A stretch of 52,854 nt of DNA from Actinomycetospora sp. NBRC 106375 (GCF_030269665.1 NZ_BSTS01000028.1:1-52854); one strand, 5' to 3'. Positions 5,791 to 15,490 are shown, counted from the stretch's first letter. Translations and numbers: made by a program. Notes: generated from the letters alone by a model not told the origin.

Positions 5791-8478
5791 TCATCCGCCG
5801 TGGCGCTGGACGATCACGACGAGCTCGGTGCGGCGGGTGACCCCGAGCTTGGCGAAGACGCGCGCGAGGTGGGACTGCACGGTGCGCGGTGAGACGAAGA
5901 GCTGCTCGGCGATCCCGCTGTTCGTCAGGCCGTCGGCGGCGAGCCGCGCGACCTGCTGCTCGGCCGGGGTCAGCGCCGCCCATCCTTCGGCCGGACGGTT
6001 GCGGGGCCCGCGCGTGCCGGAGGCCAGTCGGGTGGCCTGCGCCTCGGACAGGGCACGGCCCTGTTGCCAGAGCTCGTCGAAGGCCTCGTCGCCGAGGACG
6101 GCGCGGATCTCGCGACACGATGCCGCGGCGCGGCGGCCGCCGGCGGTCGGCTCGCACCATCCGAGTCGTTCGCGATGAGCGGCGGCCGCGCCGAGGAGAC
6201 GGACGACCCGGGGGCCGGTCCGTTCGACGTCGGCGAGTGCCTCCCAGCACTCGATCACGCCGAAGGCGTCCCCGAGCGCGGTGGCGATCTCCAACGCGGC
6301 GTGCAGGTCCGCGACACCGGCGCGGGGATCCCGCGCGGACGCCGCCCGGCCGGCGGTCCGGGTTGCGAGGGACTCGGCCCAGCGGTCGCCGATGCGCCGG
6401 GACGCCGCACGAGCGTCGACGGCGAGCGTCACGGCGCCGTCGACGTCGTCCCGGTCCAGTGCCGCGGCGGCCTGTTCGGCGAGCACCTGCGCCACCAGCA
6501 ACGGGGCCGGCCCCGCGGTCGTGGCGGCCGCGCCGGCGAGCAGCTCGGCGCGCGTGTCGGGGGCGGCGAGGGCGGAGCTCTGGAGCAGGGCGTAGACCTC
6601 CAGCGCCGGAGCACCCGCGGCGGCGGCGAGTTCGTGGGCGCGGGAGGCGTGGTGCTCGGCGTCGGGGCGGTCGCCGCGGCGCCGGCCGACGCCCGCCAGG
6701 ACGGTGTGCACCCACGAGGCGCGGTAGTCGCCGCCGAGGGCGCTCACCAGCGCAAGACCGGCGCGCGCGTCGCGCTCGGCGTCGGCGAGCCGACCCTGGG
6801 CCAGGGCCAGGTGCGCACCGACGCCCAGGCCGAAGCCCTCGCCCTGGAGGTTGCCCGCGCCGCGCGCGACGGTCAGGCACTCCGCGACCGCCGCGTGCGC
6901 CGCCGCGACGTCACCGCGCATCACCTCGACGTAGCCGAGCGCGCCCGCGGCGTCGGCCAGGTTCCACGCGTCCTCGGCCCCACGGGCCAGCGGCACCGCC
7001 TCGGCCAGCAGCGCCTCGGCCCGGTCCAGCTCGCCGCCGGACCACGCGAGCTGACCCAGCCAGCTCAGGGCGCGGCCGGCGATGCGGTCGTCGCTGAGCC
7101 AGCGGGACATCTGCAGGCTCTCCTGCGTCGCGGGCAGCGCGACCGCGACGTCCCCGGTGAACATGCCCAGCACCCCGAGCCCCCACAGCGCCGCGGCGCG
7201 GGTGGCCGTCGGCTCCGTCGGGGCGCGGTCGAGCGCCACCCGGAGCCAGGTGACGCCCTCGGAGATCGACCCGCGCAGGTGCCAGAAGGACGTCAGCGCG
7301 GCCGCGAGCCGCAGCGCCGCCGCACCACCGCCCGACCCGTCCGACGTGGCCCACGAGAGCGCCGCGCGGAGGTCGGGCTGCTCGGCCTGGAGCCGGTCCA
7401 ACCACGCGAGCTGGTCGGCGCCCGTCAGCGCGGGCTCGGCACGTTCGGCCAGGTCCAGGAAGGTCCGGCAGTGCGCCGTTCGCGCAGCGGCGAGCTCGTC
7501 GCGGGCCTCCAGCTCCCGGACGGCGAACGCGCGCACCGTGTCCAGCATGCGGTACCGCGTGGGCGTGGCCGCGGTGTCGGCGGCGAGCAGCGAGCTCGCG
7601 GTCAGCTCCGCGAGCACGGCGTCGACGTCGGTGGGGGACAGCTCGCCGATCGCGCCCGCGGTCGCGGCGGTGAACGGCCCGGCGAAGACCCCGAGGCGGC
7701 GGAACGCGGTCCGCGCCGGCTCGGGGAGCAGCTCGTGGCTCCGGCCGATGGCGGTCGTCAGGCTCCCGTGACGCGAGCGTGTCGGCCCTCCGGCGACCGC
7801 GAGCACGCCGAGCGGATCCTCGAGCCGGTCGTGGATCTCGGCGACGCCGAACACCCGGCGCAACGCCGCGGCGAGCTCGATGGCCAGCGGCAAGCCGTCC
7901 AGACGACGACAGATCGCCTCCACCTCGGCGGGATCGTCGTCGACCTCCGGCCCGGTCGCCCGGGCGCGCCGCACGAAGAGCTCCCGGCCCTCGGCGAAGT
8001 CGAGCGGGCCCAGCCGGAACACCTTCTCGCCGTCGACGCCGAGGATCCGCCGGCTGGTGGCCAGCACCTGCGCCGACGGGCATCGTTCGAGTATCTCGAC
8101 GACCACCCGACCGCACCCGGCGACGAGGTGCTCGCAGTCGTCCAGGATCAGCAGGGTCGCCTGCGGGCCGAGACGGTCGACCAGGGCGTCGGTCACCGAG
8201 TGCCCCGGAGACGCCCGCACGCCGAGGGCCTCGCCGACGGCATCGGCGACGAGGCCCGGGTCGGCGACCCCCGCGAGGTCGACGAGCCACGCCCCGCCGG
8301 CCCACCGGTCCTGCCCTGAGCGCGCGACCTCCAGGGCCAGCCTGCTCTTCCCGGCACCCCCGGGCCCGCAGACGGTGACGAGCCGCGCGCCGGCCAGGGC
8401 GGCCTCGAGACGGCGGCGTTCCCCGCCGCGCCCCACGAACCCGCTCAGCGGGTACGGCAGGTTCCCCACCACGACCAC
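5791..8478 (-). CDS. Large ATP-binding LuxR family transcriptional regulator
   Basis: 895 residues from GTG 8478. Residues 38-45 form a Walker A (GPGGAGKS) in an AAA/NB-ARC-like ATPase beginning with the FVGRGGE element. LLILDDCEHL is the Walker B region and VLATSRRIL a sensor-like strand. The middle 450 residues are alanine/leucine-rich helical repeats of TPR type. The last 60 residues are a LuxR/GerE helix-turn-helix (LTPAEQQVARLAADGLTNSG, then FVSPRTVQSHLARVFAKL). Such STAND-like regulators bind ATP and an inducer and activate a nearby promoter. It diverges from the BrkB-like gene and is followed closely by the membrane protein at 4988. Confidence 0.9.
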   Translation of the reverse strand: MVVVGNLPYPLSGFVGRGGERRRLEAALAGARLVTVCGPGGAGKSRLALEVARSGQDRWAGGAWLVDLAGVADPGLVADAVGEALGVRASPGHSVTDALVDRLGPQATLLILDDCEHLVAGCGRVVVEILERCPSAQVLATSRRILGVDGEKVFRLGPLDFAEGRELFVRRARATGPEVDDDPAEVEAICRRLDGLPLAIELAAALRRVFGVAEIHDRLEDPLGVLAVAGGPTRSRHGSLTTAIGRSHELLPEPARTAFRRLGVFAGPFTAATAGAIGELSPTDVDAVLAELTASSLLAADTAATPTRYRMLDTVRAFAVRELEARDELAAARTAHCRTFLDLAERAEPALTGADQLAWLDRLQAEQPDLRAALSWATSDGSGGGAAALRLAAALTSFWHLRGSISEGVTWLRVALDRAPTEPTATRAAALWGLGVLGMFTGDVAVALPATQESLQMSRWLSDDRIAGRALSWLGQLAWSGGELDRAEALLAEAVPLARGAEDAWNLADAAGALGYVEVMRGDVAAAHAAVAECLTVARGAGNLQGEGFGLGVGAHLALAQGRLADAERDARAGLALVSALGGDYRASWVHTVLAGVGRRRGDRPDAEHHASRAHELAAAAGAPALEVYALLQSSALAAPDTRAELLAGAAATTAGPAPLLVAQVLAEQAAAALDRDDVDGAVTLAVDARAASRRIGDRWAESLATRTAGRAASARDPRAGVADLHAALEIATALGDAFGVIECWEALADVERTGPRVVRLLGAAAAHRERLGWCEPTAGGRRAAASCREIRAVLGDEAFDELWQQGRALSEAQATRLASGTRGPRNRPAEGWAALTPAEQQVARLAADGLTNSGIAEQLFVSPRTVQSHLARVFAKLGVTRRTELVVIVQRHGG

Positions 8479-8540
8479 CCCGAGCAGGAACCTACGTCCC
8501 GGATGCTCGAGGAGGCAGTCGGTGGGCGATCCTCACCACC

Positions 8541-9365
8541 ATGCGCCGGACGATCGCGCTGATGCGTCGCGTGGGTCAGCGGATGACCGAGATCAGTGGT
8601 TACGACCGGGCCGTCGCGCTGGCCGCCCACGTGTTCACGGCGATCCTGCCGATGCTGCTGGTGCTCGACGCGCTGCTGCCCCGGGACGCCCGGCGCCCGG
8701 CGGGGGACGCGCTCGCCACCAGCCTCGGGCTGTCGAGCTCCGCAGCCTCGGCGATCACCGCGGCGCTCCCGCCCTCCGCGGGCACCGCCCCGGAACCGTC
8801 CGGCGGGCTGACCGTCGTCGGGGCGCTGCTGCTCGCCGCCGCCGTGTTCGGGTTCGCCCGGACCCTGCAACGCACCCACCACGCGGTGTGGGGCCTCGGC
8901 CCCGGGGGAGCCCGCGACCGGGCCGCCGGCGCCCTGGCCGCCGTGGTCCTGGTGGCCGAGTACGGCCTGCTCGCGTGGTTCGGTCCCGACCTCGTCCGGC
9001 CCGTCGGCAGCGTCGTGCTGGGCTTCGTCGGGCACGCGGTGTTCGCCACGGCGCTGTGGTGGGTCCTGCAGTGGATGCTGCTCGCCGGACGGGTCCGGTG
9101 GCGCTCGCTCCTGCCGGGGTCGCTGCTCACCGGTCTCGCGCAGTCCGTCGTGGTCACCCTCTCGGGCAGCTACCTCCCGTTCTCGATCACCGGGCAGGCC
9201 GCGCGCAACGGCCTCGCCGGCGTCGTCATCGCCTTCCTGTCCTGGCAGGTCGTGCTCAGCGTCCTGATCGTCACCGCGGCGGTCGTCGGTGCCGAGGTCG
9301 CGGCCCGCGACCGGTCGCAAGACGCCGACGCCGCGCACGGCGCAGAATCCGGGCGTCCCCGCTAG
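8541..9365 (+). CDS. YihY/BrkB-like membrane protein
   Basis: 274 residues with about six hydrophobic segments. The N-terminus (QRMTEISGYDRAVALAAHVF, then TAILPMLLVLDALLP) matches the start of YihY/virulence-factor BrkB proteins. Later helices include ALWWVLQWMLLAGRVRW and GLAGVVIAFLSWQVVLSVLI, followed by a polar tail. The family was once called ribonuclease BN, but its function is unsettled. The ATG at 8541 leaves 62 bp to the divergent LuxR gene, so both promoters must sit in or overlap that gap. No strong ribosome binding site is visible. Confidence 0.75.
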   Translation: MRRTIALMRRVGQRMTEISGYDRAVALAAHVFTAILPMLLVLDALLPRDARRPAGDALATSLGLSSSAASAITAALPPSAGTAPEPSGGLTVVGALLLAAAVFGFARTLQRTHHAVWGLGPGGARDRAAGALAAVVLVAEYGLLAWFGPDLVRPVGSVVLGFVGHAVFATALWWVLQWMLLAGRVRWRSLLPGSLLTGLAQSVVVTLSGSYLPFSITGQAARNGLAGVVIAFLSWQVVLSVLIVTAAVVGAEVAARDRSQDADAAHGAESGRPR

Positions 9366-9551
9366 CGGGAGGTGTCCCCGCTCGCCGACGGCCGCCTCGG
9401 CGGGAGCACTGTTTCCTGCCGGCTGTCGACACGGCGTGCCGCCGCGGGCAGCCTCGGTGTCGTGTCGCCGCGGTGCGCCCCCGCACCGCGAAGCAGCACG
9501 GAGCCGACCCCCCTCGGTCGCGAACGCGTCCCGGACAGAGAGAAGCCGCCC
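9366..9551. other. Intergenic region upstream of the haloperoxidase-like gene
   Basis: 186 bp between two plus-strand genes with no supported gene. An open frame crosses it only as an upstream extension of the next gene and lacks family homology. AGAGAGAAG about 12 bases before the ATG at 9552 can serve as the ribosome binding site. Confidence 0.4.
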
Positions 9552-10376
9552 ATGCCCACGGTGACCACCTCCGACGGCCTCGAGATCTTCTACAAGGACT
9601 ACGGGTCGGGTCAGCCGATCGTCTTCTGCCACGGCTGGCCGCTGTCGTCGGACGACTGGGACACCCAGATGCTGTTCTTCCTCAACGCGGGCTTCCGGGT
9701 CGTCGCCGCCGACCGGCGCGGCCACGGTCGGTCGACCCAGACCGCCGACGGGCACGACATGGACCACTACGCCGACGACCTGGCCGCGGTGGTGAACCAC
9801 CTCGACCTGCACGACGCGGTGTTCGTCGGCCACTCCACCGGCGGGGGCGAGGTCGCGCACTACCTGGGCCGCCACGGGCAGGACCGCGCGGCCGGCGCGG
9901 TGCTGATCAGCGCGGTACCGCCCCTGATGGTCCAGACCGACGCCAACCCGAAGGGCACCCCGAAGTCGGCCTTCGACGACCTGCAGGCCCAGCTCGCGGC
10001 CAACCGCTCGGTGTTCTACCGCGACCTCGCCGCCGGCCCCTTCTACGGGTTCAACCGCCCGGGTCGCGACCCTCAGGAAGCGATCATCCAGAACTGGTGG
10101 CGTCAGGGGATGACCGGGGGGACGAAGGCCCACTACGACGGGATCGTGGCGTTCTCGCAGACCGACTTCACCGACGACCTGAAGAAGATCTCCGTGCCGG
10201 CACTCGTGATGCACGGTGACGACGACCAGATCGTCCCCATCGACGCCTCGGCGAGGATGTCCGCTCAGGTGCTGCAGAACGCCACGCTGAAGATCTACGA
10301 GGGCTTCCCGCACGGCATGCCGACCACCGAGGCGCCGACCATCAACGCCGACCTGCTCGAGTTCATCCGCTCCTGA
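9552..10376 (+). CDS. Alpha/beta hydrolase, non-heme haloperoxidase/perhydrolase type
   Basis: 274 residues, exactly the size of cofactor-free chloroperoxidases/perhydrolases. CHGWPLSSDDWDTQM (27-41) is the oxyanion-hole loop with the typical HGWPL. GHSTGGGE puts the nucleophile at S95, the acid lies in the HGDDDQIVP loop (about residues 221-229), and H254 (GFPHGM) completes the triad. DRRGHGRS is also characteristic. The family hydrolyses esters and, with peracid formation, can halogenate; the natural substrate here is unknown. The ATG at 9552 is where homology begins. A strong hairpin terminator follows. Confidence 0.9.
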   Translation: MPTVTTSDGLEIFYKDYGSGQPIVFCHGWPLSSDDWDTQMLFFLNAGFRVVAADRRGHGRSTQTADGHDMDHYADDLAAVVNHLDLHDAVFVGHSTGGGEVAHYLGRHGQDRAAGAVLISAVPPLMVQTDANPKGTPKSAFDDLQAQLAANRSVFYRDLAAGPFYGFNRPGRDPQEAIIQNWWRQGMTGGTKAHYDGIVAFSQTDFTDDLKKISVPALVMHGDDDQIVPIDASARMSAQVLQNATLKIYEGFPHGMPTTEAPTINADLLEFIRS

Positions 10377-10390
10377 GCCGCCGGAGATCG

Positions 10391-10427
10391 CGGGCCGCCC
10401 GATCCCGTGCGCGGGTCGGGCGGCCCG
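10391..10427. terminator. Strong bidirectional hairpin terminator
   Basis: Arms CGGGCCGCCCGA (10391-10402) and TCGGGCGGCCCG (10416-10427) are perfect 12-bp complements. Inside the 13-nt loop, CCCG-TGCG-CGGG pairs again, giving an almost continuous 16-bp stem. It lies between the haloperoxidase-like gene (plus) and the unknown gene at 10471 (minus), so it can serve both. There is no T-tract, as is common in GC-rich actinobacteria. Confidence 0.75.
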
Positions 10428-10470
10428 GCGCTGCCGGGTGCACCGGGGCGGACCCCGAGCTCCGCGCCGG

Positions 10471-11214
10471 CTACGGTCTGCGCGCCACCTCCACGACCCA
10501 CGCCATCGCCGCGTCGACGGTCGCGGTCGACGGCAGCGCTCGCTGTGGAGCGCGGGTGTCCGGCGGGAGCACGTCGTCCGCCGAGCACCACACGACGCCC
10601 GCGACGTCGTCGCCGGCACGCATCGAGGCGGTCACGACCGGAGCCGCCGACCCCCAGCCGACGAGCACCACCGGGCACCGGACCCCGTACCCGCGCGCGA
10701 GCCCCACGGGGTCCGTGACGCGCCCGGCCACGACCAGGCAGCCCGCGCCACGGCCCGTCGCCGGCACCCCGAACCGCGCCCACCCCGCCTCCGCGGGGAG
10801 TCCGTCCGGCATCGGCACCAGCGCGCACACGTCCCCGCCCGCGCCGAACAGGTACGTGTCCGGCGCGACCGCCTCGGCCGGGCACGGCAGCAGCGGCAGC
10901 GCCGCCCGGAACGCCGCGACCTGGGCGGCGCGGTTGCCCCGGTGCGACACCGACGACGGCGGGAACACGTGACCCGCGAACCCGTAGGCCTCGGCCGCCG
11001 CCAGCAGCGCCGAGCAGGCACCCGCGACGTCGTCGGCCGCCAGGCGGTCGTCGCCGGCAGCGACGGCACGGTCGCCCTCGGCCCGCCAGAACCGCTCCCA
11101 CCCCGCCGCGTCGCCGACACGGGTACGGCGTGCCGCCGCGGCGACGGCGGCCGGGTCGGCGGCTCCCGGGTCGCCGAGCAGGCGGTCGAACGTCGGGTCG
11201 GGGTGACGGCGCAC
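10471..11214 (-). CDS. Unknown protein related to the helical cap of FrsA/DHPN-hydrolase-type alpha/beta hydrolases
   Basis: 247 residues from GTG 11214. The segment around residues 35-85 (GWERFWRAEGDRAVAAGDD, then a helical stretch to GFAGHVFPPSS) parallels the N-terminal helical domain of the alpha/beta hydrolase encoded at 15491 (GWLREWQALGDRVLAAADAS, then a similar helix to FLYRPP). Its second half has short hydrophobic strands such as CPVVLVGWGSAAPV but no GxSxG nucleophile elbow, so it is probably not a working hydrolase. It lies 7 bp after the MBL gene and is likely in the same operon. No precise function can be given. Confidence 0.6.
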   Translation of the reverse strand: MRRHPDPTFDRLLGDPGAADPAAVAAAARRTRVGDAAGWERFWRAEGDRAVAAGDDRLAADDVAGACSALLAAAEAYGFAGHVFPPSSVSHRGNRAAQVAAFRAALPLLPCPAEAVAPDTYLFGAGGDVCALVPMPDGLPAEAGWARFGVPATGRGAGCLVVAGRVTDPVGLARGYGVRCPVVLVGWGSAAPVVTASMRAGDDVAGVVWCSADDVLPPDTRAPQRALPSTATVDAAMAWVVEVARRP

Positions 11215-11221
11215 GAGGGCG

Positions 11222-12424
11222 TCAGGAGCGACGGAACGTCGGCCGGCCCCGGGCGTCGGCGCCGGTGGGCAGCCCGAGCAGCAGGCAGTGGTTGAGCAGT
11301 GTCTGCTTGAGGAAGACGGCGAACACCGGGAACTGCAGGCTCCGCTGCACGGCGATCACCGACCGCGGGGCGGCGTCGGTCACGAGCTCGGTGTAGAGGT
11401 CGTCGACGCACAGGCCCTCCGGGTGGCGCCGCAGGACCGCGTCGACCGCCGCGGTGAACTCCTCCCCGGTGTCGAGGATCTGCTGCAGGCGGGCCCGGGC
11501 CTCCCCGCCCCGGACCGGCAGCAACGGGGCGTGCCCGGCGCCGACGCCGTCGAGCAACCCCTCGTCGATCATCGTGATCGCCCGCACCGCGGTCGCGGCC
11601 GTGCGGCGCGGGTCCGAGTCGGTCCAGATCGGCACGGCGCTGGTCTCGTCGGCCAGCATGAGGAACCGCGCGTCGGGCAGGTGGTAGACGACGCCGCCGG
11701 CGGAGTGGCCGCCCGACTCCAGGACCTGGACCTCCGGGCGGCCCGCGTCATCGGTGAACGTCCAGCCGGTCCAGCGCGTCGACCCGATCGCGATCTCCTC
11801 GGCCCGCCCCCGGTCCTCGTAGTCGACCATCGAGGCGACGCACGGGTGCACCGCGGGATAGGTGCGGAGCAGGATCTCGACGACGAACGACGGGACGAAG
11901 CCGCTCAGTGCCGGCCCGAGCCCGAGCGCGTCCATCCGCTTGCCGAGGTCCGCGACGTCGTCGGCCGTCAGGTTCGCGGGGGCGCCGAGCGCGCGCAGCA
12001 GGTCGGCGAACCGGTCCGCGGGCAGGTCCAGGCCCGCCAGGTGGTCGAAGTACGCCACGCCCGAGCGGTACATGCGCGCGAAGAACGCCGCGTGGTCGAC
12101 GGCGGCGGGCCGCGACGCGCGCGGGATGTGGTGCCGCCGCGTGGCCGCGGGGATCGCCGCCATGACGTGGTTGTTGCCGAGGTGGTCCACGTGCCCGTGG
12201 CTGTTGAGCAGGAGGACCTCCTCGATCCCCGTGAACCGTGCGGCGACCGCGAGGATCGCCGCGTACTGCTCCGGTCCGGCACCGGTGTCGAGCAGGTAGA
12301 GGCGCGGTCCGCGGCGGTACACGGCGACCGTCGGCAGGTCCGGATCGCCCCACAGCGAGTGGGGGTGGCGGCCCTCGACGAGGACCAGGTCGGGGGTGAT
12401 CTCGTGCAGGCTTCCGACGGTCAC
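11222..12424 (-). CDS. MBL-fold metallo-hydrolase
   Basis: 400 residues. The metal-binding signature HGHVDH occupies residues 76-81 (NSHGHVDHLGNN), preceded by LLDTGAG at about 45-50 as expected for the fold. Further likely ligands are the histidine in ESGGHSAGG, the aspartate in MLADETS and the histidine in GAGHAPL. The C-terminal 90 residues form a helical extension (from LQQILDTGEEF) ending in basic residues. The family covers lactonases, thioesterases and glyoxalase-II-like enzymes. It diverges from the SARP gene, which could regulate it. Substrate unknown. Confidence 0.85.
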   Translation of the reverse strand: MTVGSLHEITPDLVLVEGRHPHSLWGDPDLPTVAVYRRGPRLYLLDTGAGPEQYAAILAVAARFTGIEEVLLLNSHGHVDHLGNNHVMAAIPAATRRHHIPRASRPAAVDHAAFFARMYRSGVAYFDHLAGLDLPADRFADLLRALGAPANLTADDVADLGKRMDALGLGPALSGFVPSFVVEILLRTYPAVHPCVASMVDYEDRGRAEEIAIGSTRWTGWTFTDDAGRPEVQVLESGGHSAGGVVYHLPDARFLMLADETSAVPIWTDSDPRRTAATAVRAITMIDEGLLDGVGAGHAPLLPVRGGEARARLQQILDTGEEFTAAVDAVLRRHPEGLCVDDLYTELVTDAAPRSVIAVQRSLQFPVFAVFLKQTLLNHCLLLGLPTGADARGRPTFRRS

Positions 12425-12516
12425 GGCGCTGGAGGCTCCCGGCCGCCGCTCTCACGACGGTCTCACGGACGGTGGGCGTCGGTTCCGGGAACGGACGAAC
12501 CGGCCGCGACCGGCGC

Positions 12517-12522
12517 TACCGT
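12517..12522 (+). promoter_or_regulatory. -10 element of a leaderless promoter for the SARP gene
   Basis: TACCGT ends 6 bp before the GTG at 12529, the geometry of a leaderless actinobacterial transcript. This supports 12529 as the start rather than an in-frame GTG-like codon 57 bp further upstream. Confidence 0.45.
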
Positions 12523-12528
12523 CGTGGT

Positions 12529-15405
12529 GTGGAGTTCCGCGATCTCGGGCCTCTCCTCGTCGAGGACGACGACCTCGCGCGCCCGCCCGGCGGCGCCCGC
12601 CTCTCCACGGTGCTCGCGGTGCTGCTCGCGCGCGTCGGCGAGACGGTCGCCGCGCCGGCCCTCGTCGAGGCGATCTGGGGCGCCGACGCCTCGGCCCGCA
12701 GCGTGAAGGTGCTCGAGTCGCACATCTGGCGGCTCCGCAAGATCCTCGAACCGGACCGTGGCCCGCGGGCGGCGCCGACCGTGCTGCGCACCGAGCCGAC
12801 GGGCTACCGACTCGCCGTCGACCCCGCGCACCTCGACTCGCACCGGCTGGTGGCGACGAGCGCGTCCGCGCGCGCCCTGCTCCTCGCGGGCCGCCACGGC
12901 GAGGTCCTCGCGGCGAGCGAGCAGGCGCTGGCCCGCTGGCGGGGACCGTTCTGCGAGGACGTCGCCGACACAGGGTGGCTCGCGCCCGTGCGCGAGCGCT
13001 TCTCCGACCTGCGCCTCGACCTCGCCGAGCACCGTGCCGACGCGCTGATGGCCGTCGGGCAGCCCGAGCGCGCCGCCCACGAGCTCGCCGCGCTCGTCAG
13101 CGAGCACCCGCTGCGCGAGCGGCTGTGGGAGCGCCGAATCCTCGGGCTGTACCGCTCGGGGCGCCAGGCCGCGGCACTCGCGGCCCACGACCAGGTCCGC
13201 CGCCTGCTCGCCGAGGAGCTCGGCGTCGACCCCGGACCGGCGCTCGCCGATCTCCACCAGCGGATCCTCACCCACGCGGACGGGCTGCGCCCGCCGCCGG
13301 CACCGGAGACGGAGCGGCCGGCGGTCGACCTGCGGCTGCCGGGCCGGCGGCGGAGCATCCTCGGTCGCGACACCGAGTGCGCGGAGATCGCGTCACGCCT
13401 GCGCCCCGGCGCGCTCGTGACGGTGCTCGGTCCCGGGGGCGTCGGCAAGACGCGGCTCGCGACGGAGGTCGCCGCCGGCGCGGGGGACCGCTTCCCCGAC
13501 GGCGTGTGGTTCGTCGACCTCGCGCCGGTGACGGTCGCCGACGCCGTGCCGGCGGCCGTCGCCGACGCGCTCGCCCTGAGCCCCGTGCCCGGCGCGTCGG
13601 CGCAGGACGTGGTCGCCGCCCACCTCGCCGACCGCCGGGCCCTCGTCCTGCTGGACAACTGCGAGCACCTGATCCCGGGGGCCGGCGCGCTCGTCGACCG
13701 GCTGCTGGACCGGTGCCCCGGCACGGCCGTGCTGGCCACCAGCCGCGAGCCCCTCGAGGTGGCGGGCGAGGTCCGGCACCTCCTCGGCCCCCTCCCGGTG
13801 CCCGACGGTCCGCCCGAGGAGCTCGCGACGTCGGCCGTCGTCCGGCTGTTCCTCGAGCGGGCGGCGGACGACCGCCCCGACCTCGATCCGGGCGGGCCGG
13901 ACGGGCCGCTGCTGCGCCGGATCTGCGCGGCGGTCGGCGGCCTGCCGCTGGCGGTCGAGCTCGCCGCCGCCCGGGCCCGGTCGTTCGAGCTCGCCGAGAT
14001 CGCCGAGAGCCTCGAGCGCTCGCCCGGGGATCTCGCGCGCAGCGGCCCCGGTCCCGACCGCCACGCGACCCTGCTCGAGACCGTCGCGTGGAGCTACCGC
14101 CTGGCGGGGCCGGACGAGCAGGTCCTGCACCGCCGGCTCGCGGTCCTGCCGGGGCCGTTCACCCTGGAGGGCGCGGCGGCCCTCTGCCGGCCCGCGCCGC
14201 TGCGGGCCGAGCAGGCGCTCGACCTGCTCGGAGGGCTGGCGCACCGGTCCCTCGTCACCGCGGTCCGGCCGGGCACGGCGGGCCGGGCGACGACGTTCAC
14301 GCAGCTGGTGCCGATCCGTGCGCACGCCGACCAGGTCCTCGCGCCGGGGGAGCGGGAGGCGGCGACGGCGGCGCGGGACCGCTGGGTGCTCGACAGCGTC
14401 GCCGCGGGGCCGCTCCCGGGTGCCGCGGACCAGCCCGCCTTCTACGACTGGCTCGACGACAACGTGGCCGCGGTCCGCGCCTGCCTCCGGTCGTTGCTCG
14501 TCGAGCGGCCCGACCCGGCGGGACCCCGGCTCGCCGCTCGCCTGCTCGTGTACTGGCACGACCGCGAGCGGCTCGTGGAGCTGTCCCGCTGGGCGCAGGC
14601 CGCGGGCGACGCCGCACCCGTCCTCGCCGGCTTCGACCGGGCGGTCGCCGGCGCCGTCCGCGGGTGCGCCGACGCCCTCGCCCACGACGCGGACGCCGCC
14701 GACGGACACCTCGCCGCGACGGTGCCCGCGCTCGCGGTGCCTCCGGTCGACCGGGCCCCGGAGGCGGCGCGCCTGCTGTTCGTCATCGCCATCTGCGCGT
14801 GGAGCGGCGACGCGATCGGGTGGGCGACGGACGCCGCCCGCGCCGCGGTCGCGGTGGCCGAGCGGGCCGGGGACCGCCACACGGTGCTGGGCGGGCGGGC
14901 CGTGCTCGCCGCCTCGGCGCTGCTCGCCGGGGACGCCGACCGAGCCGTGGCCCTCGCCGATGCCGTGCTGGCGGACAACCGGGCCGTCGGCAACCAGCTC
15001 GCGGCCCTGTTCGCCGAGGTCACGCACTCGATCGCCGCGCTGTTCGCCGCGGACGGTGCCGCCGGCCTGCGACACGGCGACGCGGTCCTGCGGACCCAGC
15101 TGCGGCTCGGGACCCGGAACTTCGCGGAGTCGCTCGAGTCCCGCGGCGCCCACCTCGCCCACGCCGGCCAGCCGGAGGAGGCCGCGCGCACCTTCGCGGT
15201 GTCGTCGGCCCTCAGCGCACGCCAGGGACGGACGTGGCCGTGGCACCCCGGCACCGAGGAGCGGCTGGCGGCGGTGCGCGCCGAGCTGGGCCCCGACGAG
15301 TTCGCCGGCCACTGGGCGAGCGGGCTGCGGACGGGTCGTCTCGACCCCACCGAGCTGGTGGCCGGCCTCGTCCTCGACGGTCCGGGGGTCGAGGCGCGGC
15401 TCTGA
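12529..15405 (+). CDS. SARP/AfsR-type regulator with BTAD and ATPase domains
   Basis: 958 residues. Residues 1-100 form an OmpR-like winged helix (VEFRDLGPLLV at the start, SVKVLESHIWRLRKIL in the recognition part). The bacterial transcriptional activation domain follows to about 260 (RHGEVLAASEQALARWRGPF; GRQAAALAAHDQVRRLLAEE, then LGVDPGPAL). A Walker A GPGGVGKT sits at 301-308, with Walker B LVLLDNCEHL and the strand VLATSREPL. The rest is helical repeat sequence without a C-terminal LuxR domain. SARP proteins activate specialised-metabolism or catabolic operons. Flanking genes are an MBL hydrolase (divergent) and an alpha/beta hydrolase downstream; there is no PKS or NRPS in view. Confidence 0.9.
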   Translation: MEFRDLGPLLVEDDDLARPPGGARLSTVLAVLLARVGETVAAPALVEAIWGADASARSVKVLESHIWRLRKILEPDRGPRAAPTVLRTEPTGYRLAVDPAHLDSHRLVATSASARALLLAGRHGEVLAASEQALARWRGPFCEDVADTGWLAPVRERFSDLRLDLAEHRADALMAVGQPERAAHELAALVSEHPLRERLWERRILGLYRSGRQAAALAAHDQVRRLLAEELGVDPGPALADLHQRILTHADGLRPPPAPETERPAVDLRLPGRRRSILGRDTECAEIASRLRPGALVTVLGPGGVGKTRLATEVAAGAGDRFPDGVWFVDLAPVTVADAVPAAVADALALSPVPGASAQDVVAAHLADRRALVLLDNCEHLIPGAGALVDRLLDRCPGTAVLATSREPLEVAGEVRHLLGPLPVPDGPPEELATSAVVRLFLERAADDRPDLDPGGPDGPLLRRICAAVGGLPLAVELAAARARSFELAEIAESLERSPGDLARSGPGPDRHATLLETVAWSYRLAGPDEQVLHRRLAVLPGPFTLEGAAALCRPAPLRAEQALDLLGGLAHRSLVTAVRPGTAGRATTFTQLVPIRAHADQVLAPGEREAATAARDRWVLDSVAAGPLPGAADQPAFYDWLDDNVAAVRACLRSLLVERPDPAGPRLAARLLVYWHDRERLVELSRWAQAAGDAAPVLAGFDRAVAGAVRGCADALAHDADAADGHLAATVPALAVPPVDRAPEAARLLFVIAICAWSGDAIGWATDAARAAVAVAERAGDRHTVLGGRAVLAASALLAGDADRAVALADAVLADNRAVGNQLAALFAEVTHSIAALFAADGAAGLRHGDAVLRTQLRLGTRNFAESLESRGAHLAHAGQPEEAARTFAVSSALSARQGRTWPWHPGTEERLAAVRAELGPDEFAGHWASGLRTGRLDPTELVAGLVLDGPGVEARL

Positions 15406-15490
15406 GCGGCTTTGAGCGGGGTGGGAGCCCCGTGAGAGCGGGTCCGCCCATCCTGCGACCGGCCATCCGCCGCCGGTCCGAGGAGCCCGT

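Noticed and set aside
5705..5794. Upstream ATG (5794) for the membrane protein at 4988
   Set aside because: It overlaps the LuxR stop, but ATG 5704 has a far better ribosome binding site; kept only as an alternative.
6064..8319. Plus-strand open frame of 751 codons opposite the LuxR ATPase
   Set aside because: Antisense shadow; the minus strand has Walker and LuxR motifs in the same place.
8445..10619. Minus-strand open frame of 724 codons
   Set aside because: Shadow of the BrkB-like and haloperoxidase-like genes, which have clear family motifs.
12472..12528. SARP start at 12472
   Set aside because: The 19 added residues are Gly/Arg-rich and the segment contains the -10 element of the leaderless promoter.
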